From the NCBI GenBank assembly GCA_021732785.1, contig JAKFUG010000017.1, positions 212,700-276,699 of the forward strand: DNA of 64,000 bases, in the 5' to 3' direction. Source of the stretch: Planctomycetaceae bacterium (GTDB lineage: Bacteria > Planctomycetota > Planctomycetia > Planctomycetales > Planctomycetaceae). The notes under the pieces were generated by a model. The model had not been told where the DNA came from. It searched no databases and saw only the letters and a list, made by a program, of their open reading frames with translations. A program made the position numbers and the translations under genes. Numbering within the stretch: position 1 is the stretch's first letter; every line of letters begins with the position of its first letter. Shown here one piece after another: positions 63,578-64,000 of this stretch.

Positions 63578-64000
63578 CTATTCAGCCGTCGCCGTCGGAC
63601 GAAAGCCTAACACAGCATACTCGAAGCGGCTGCGGTTGCCGATGTCTTTGCGGATGCGTTCCAGACCGGCGGGGACACCGTCCAGCGCGGCTTTCCGCAA
63701 ACCGAACTGCGCGTCGCCGTACGACACCATTACCAGCACCATGCTTTTCGGTTCGGGAAGCGCTTTGTACGCATCGAACAATCGACTGGAAAACGCGGCA
63801 GACGTTTCGGCCCGGAATGTCTGCCGTTTGGGGCCGACGGTCATGACGGTGGTGCCATTGTCCTGAATGTAGACTTCCCAGATGTCGACGCGCTTCCGCA
63901 TCTCGCCGAAGGTGAGGAGATGGTCGACGATCGCCGGGCCGGGGTTGCCGATGATGGCTTTCCAGCGGGCCTGGGCTTGCGTGAGATCATCCGCGGACGG
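63578..64000 (-). CDS. Partial gene, unrecognised protein running off the window
   Basis: An open frame continues to the last base of the window. The visible C-terminal 140 residues read DDLTQAQARWKAIIGNPGPA, IVDHLLTFGE, then MRKRVDIWEVYIQDNG and a late ...RSRFEYAVLGFRPTATAE. A core of beta/alpha character is probable, with an amphipathic helix. The internal ATG at 63901 is not its start because the frame is open upstream. No family is recognised. Confidence 0.6.
   Translation of the reverse strand, partial: PSADDLTQAQARWKAIIGNPGPAIVDHLLTFGEMRKRVDIWEVYIQDNGTTVMTVGPKRQTFRAETSAAFSSRLFDAYKALPEPKSMVLVMVSYGDAQFGLRKAALDGVPAGLERIRKDIGNRSRFEYAVLGFRPTATAE

Overview
The window looks like a planctomycete chromosome segment of roughly 60% G+C with Gram-negative-type gene content. 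The evidence is a Tat-exported DUF1501 protein, a DUF4394 protein, several secreted proteins with no clear relatives, many long palindromes between genes, and conserved housekeeping genes in unusual surroundings. I cannot name a genus from sequence alone. I saw no transposase, integrase, CRISPR array or tRNA. Coding is dense, with about 56 better-supported genes, several very short ORF candidates and one RNA gene.

Layout. 0.2-4.1 kb: a glycogen debranching enzyme and a membrane-anchored GTPase. 4.4-11.8 kb (minus strand): the rod-elongation block mreB-mreC-mreD-pbp2. Upstream of it and on the same strand lie two coiled-coil inner-membrane proteins and a 45-residue membrane protein. 12.3-14.4 kb: a STAS-domain membrane protein and a GspE/PilB-like ATPase. 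14.5-20.4 kb: a nucleotide-sugar cluster (two epimerases, UDP-glucose dehydrogenase, UDP-glucuronate decarboxylase, RmlA-type transferase) that should make UDP-glucuronate, UDP-galacturonate, UDP-xylose and dTDP-glucose. 20.4-28.5 kb: a CBS protein, a metal-site-degenerate M24 fold, an SDR protein, DUF1501, an M20 amidohydrolase and DUF4394. 28.6-34.2 kb: a truncated MnmE-like GTPase, CoaX and an NMT1/THI5-type ABC uptake system. 34.3-38.2 kb: a giant flagellin with five internal repeats, preceded by csrA. 38.8-50 kb: a secreted protein, SufU and SufS, an MMPL-type transporter, a DJ-1/PfpI protein, a GT-C-like membrane protein, an ECF sigma factor with a possible membrane partner, and a phosphoesterase. 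50-53.8 kb: a 47-codon ORF, yidC and mnmE. 54-64 kb: a mannose-1-phosphate guanylyltransferase, small unusual ORFs, a P-loop kinase, hicAB, RNase P RNA, mnmA and secreted hydrolases.

How the genes fit together. MreBCD and PBP2 form the lateral-wall synthesis machine. The sugar-nucleotide genes and the ManC-type enzyme feed surface polysaccharide, although no glycosyltransferase lies in the sugar cluster. MnmE and MnmA both act on U34 of tRNA, and SufS/SufU supply sulfur or Fe-S clusters. CsrA sits just upstream of flagellin, and a GGA-loop hairpin in the flagellin leader is a candidate CsrA site.

Most promising leads: the coiled-coil and micro-membrane-protein module upstream of mreB; the second, C-terminally truncated MnmE; the repeat-expanded flagellin; the 47-codon ORF before yidC; and the paired in-frame small ORFs at 55.9-56.4 kb.
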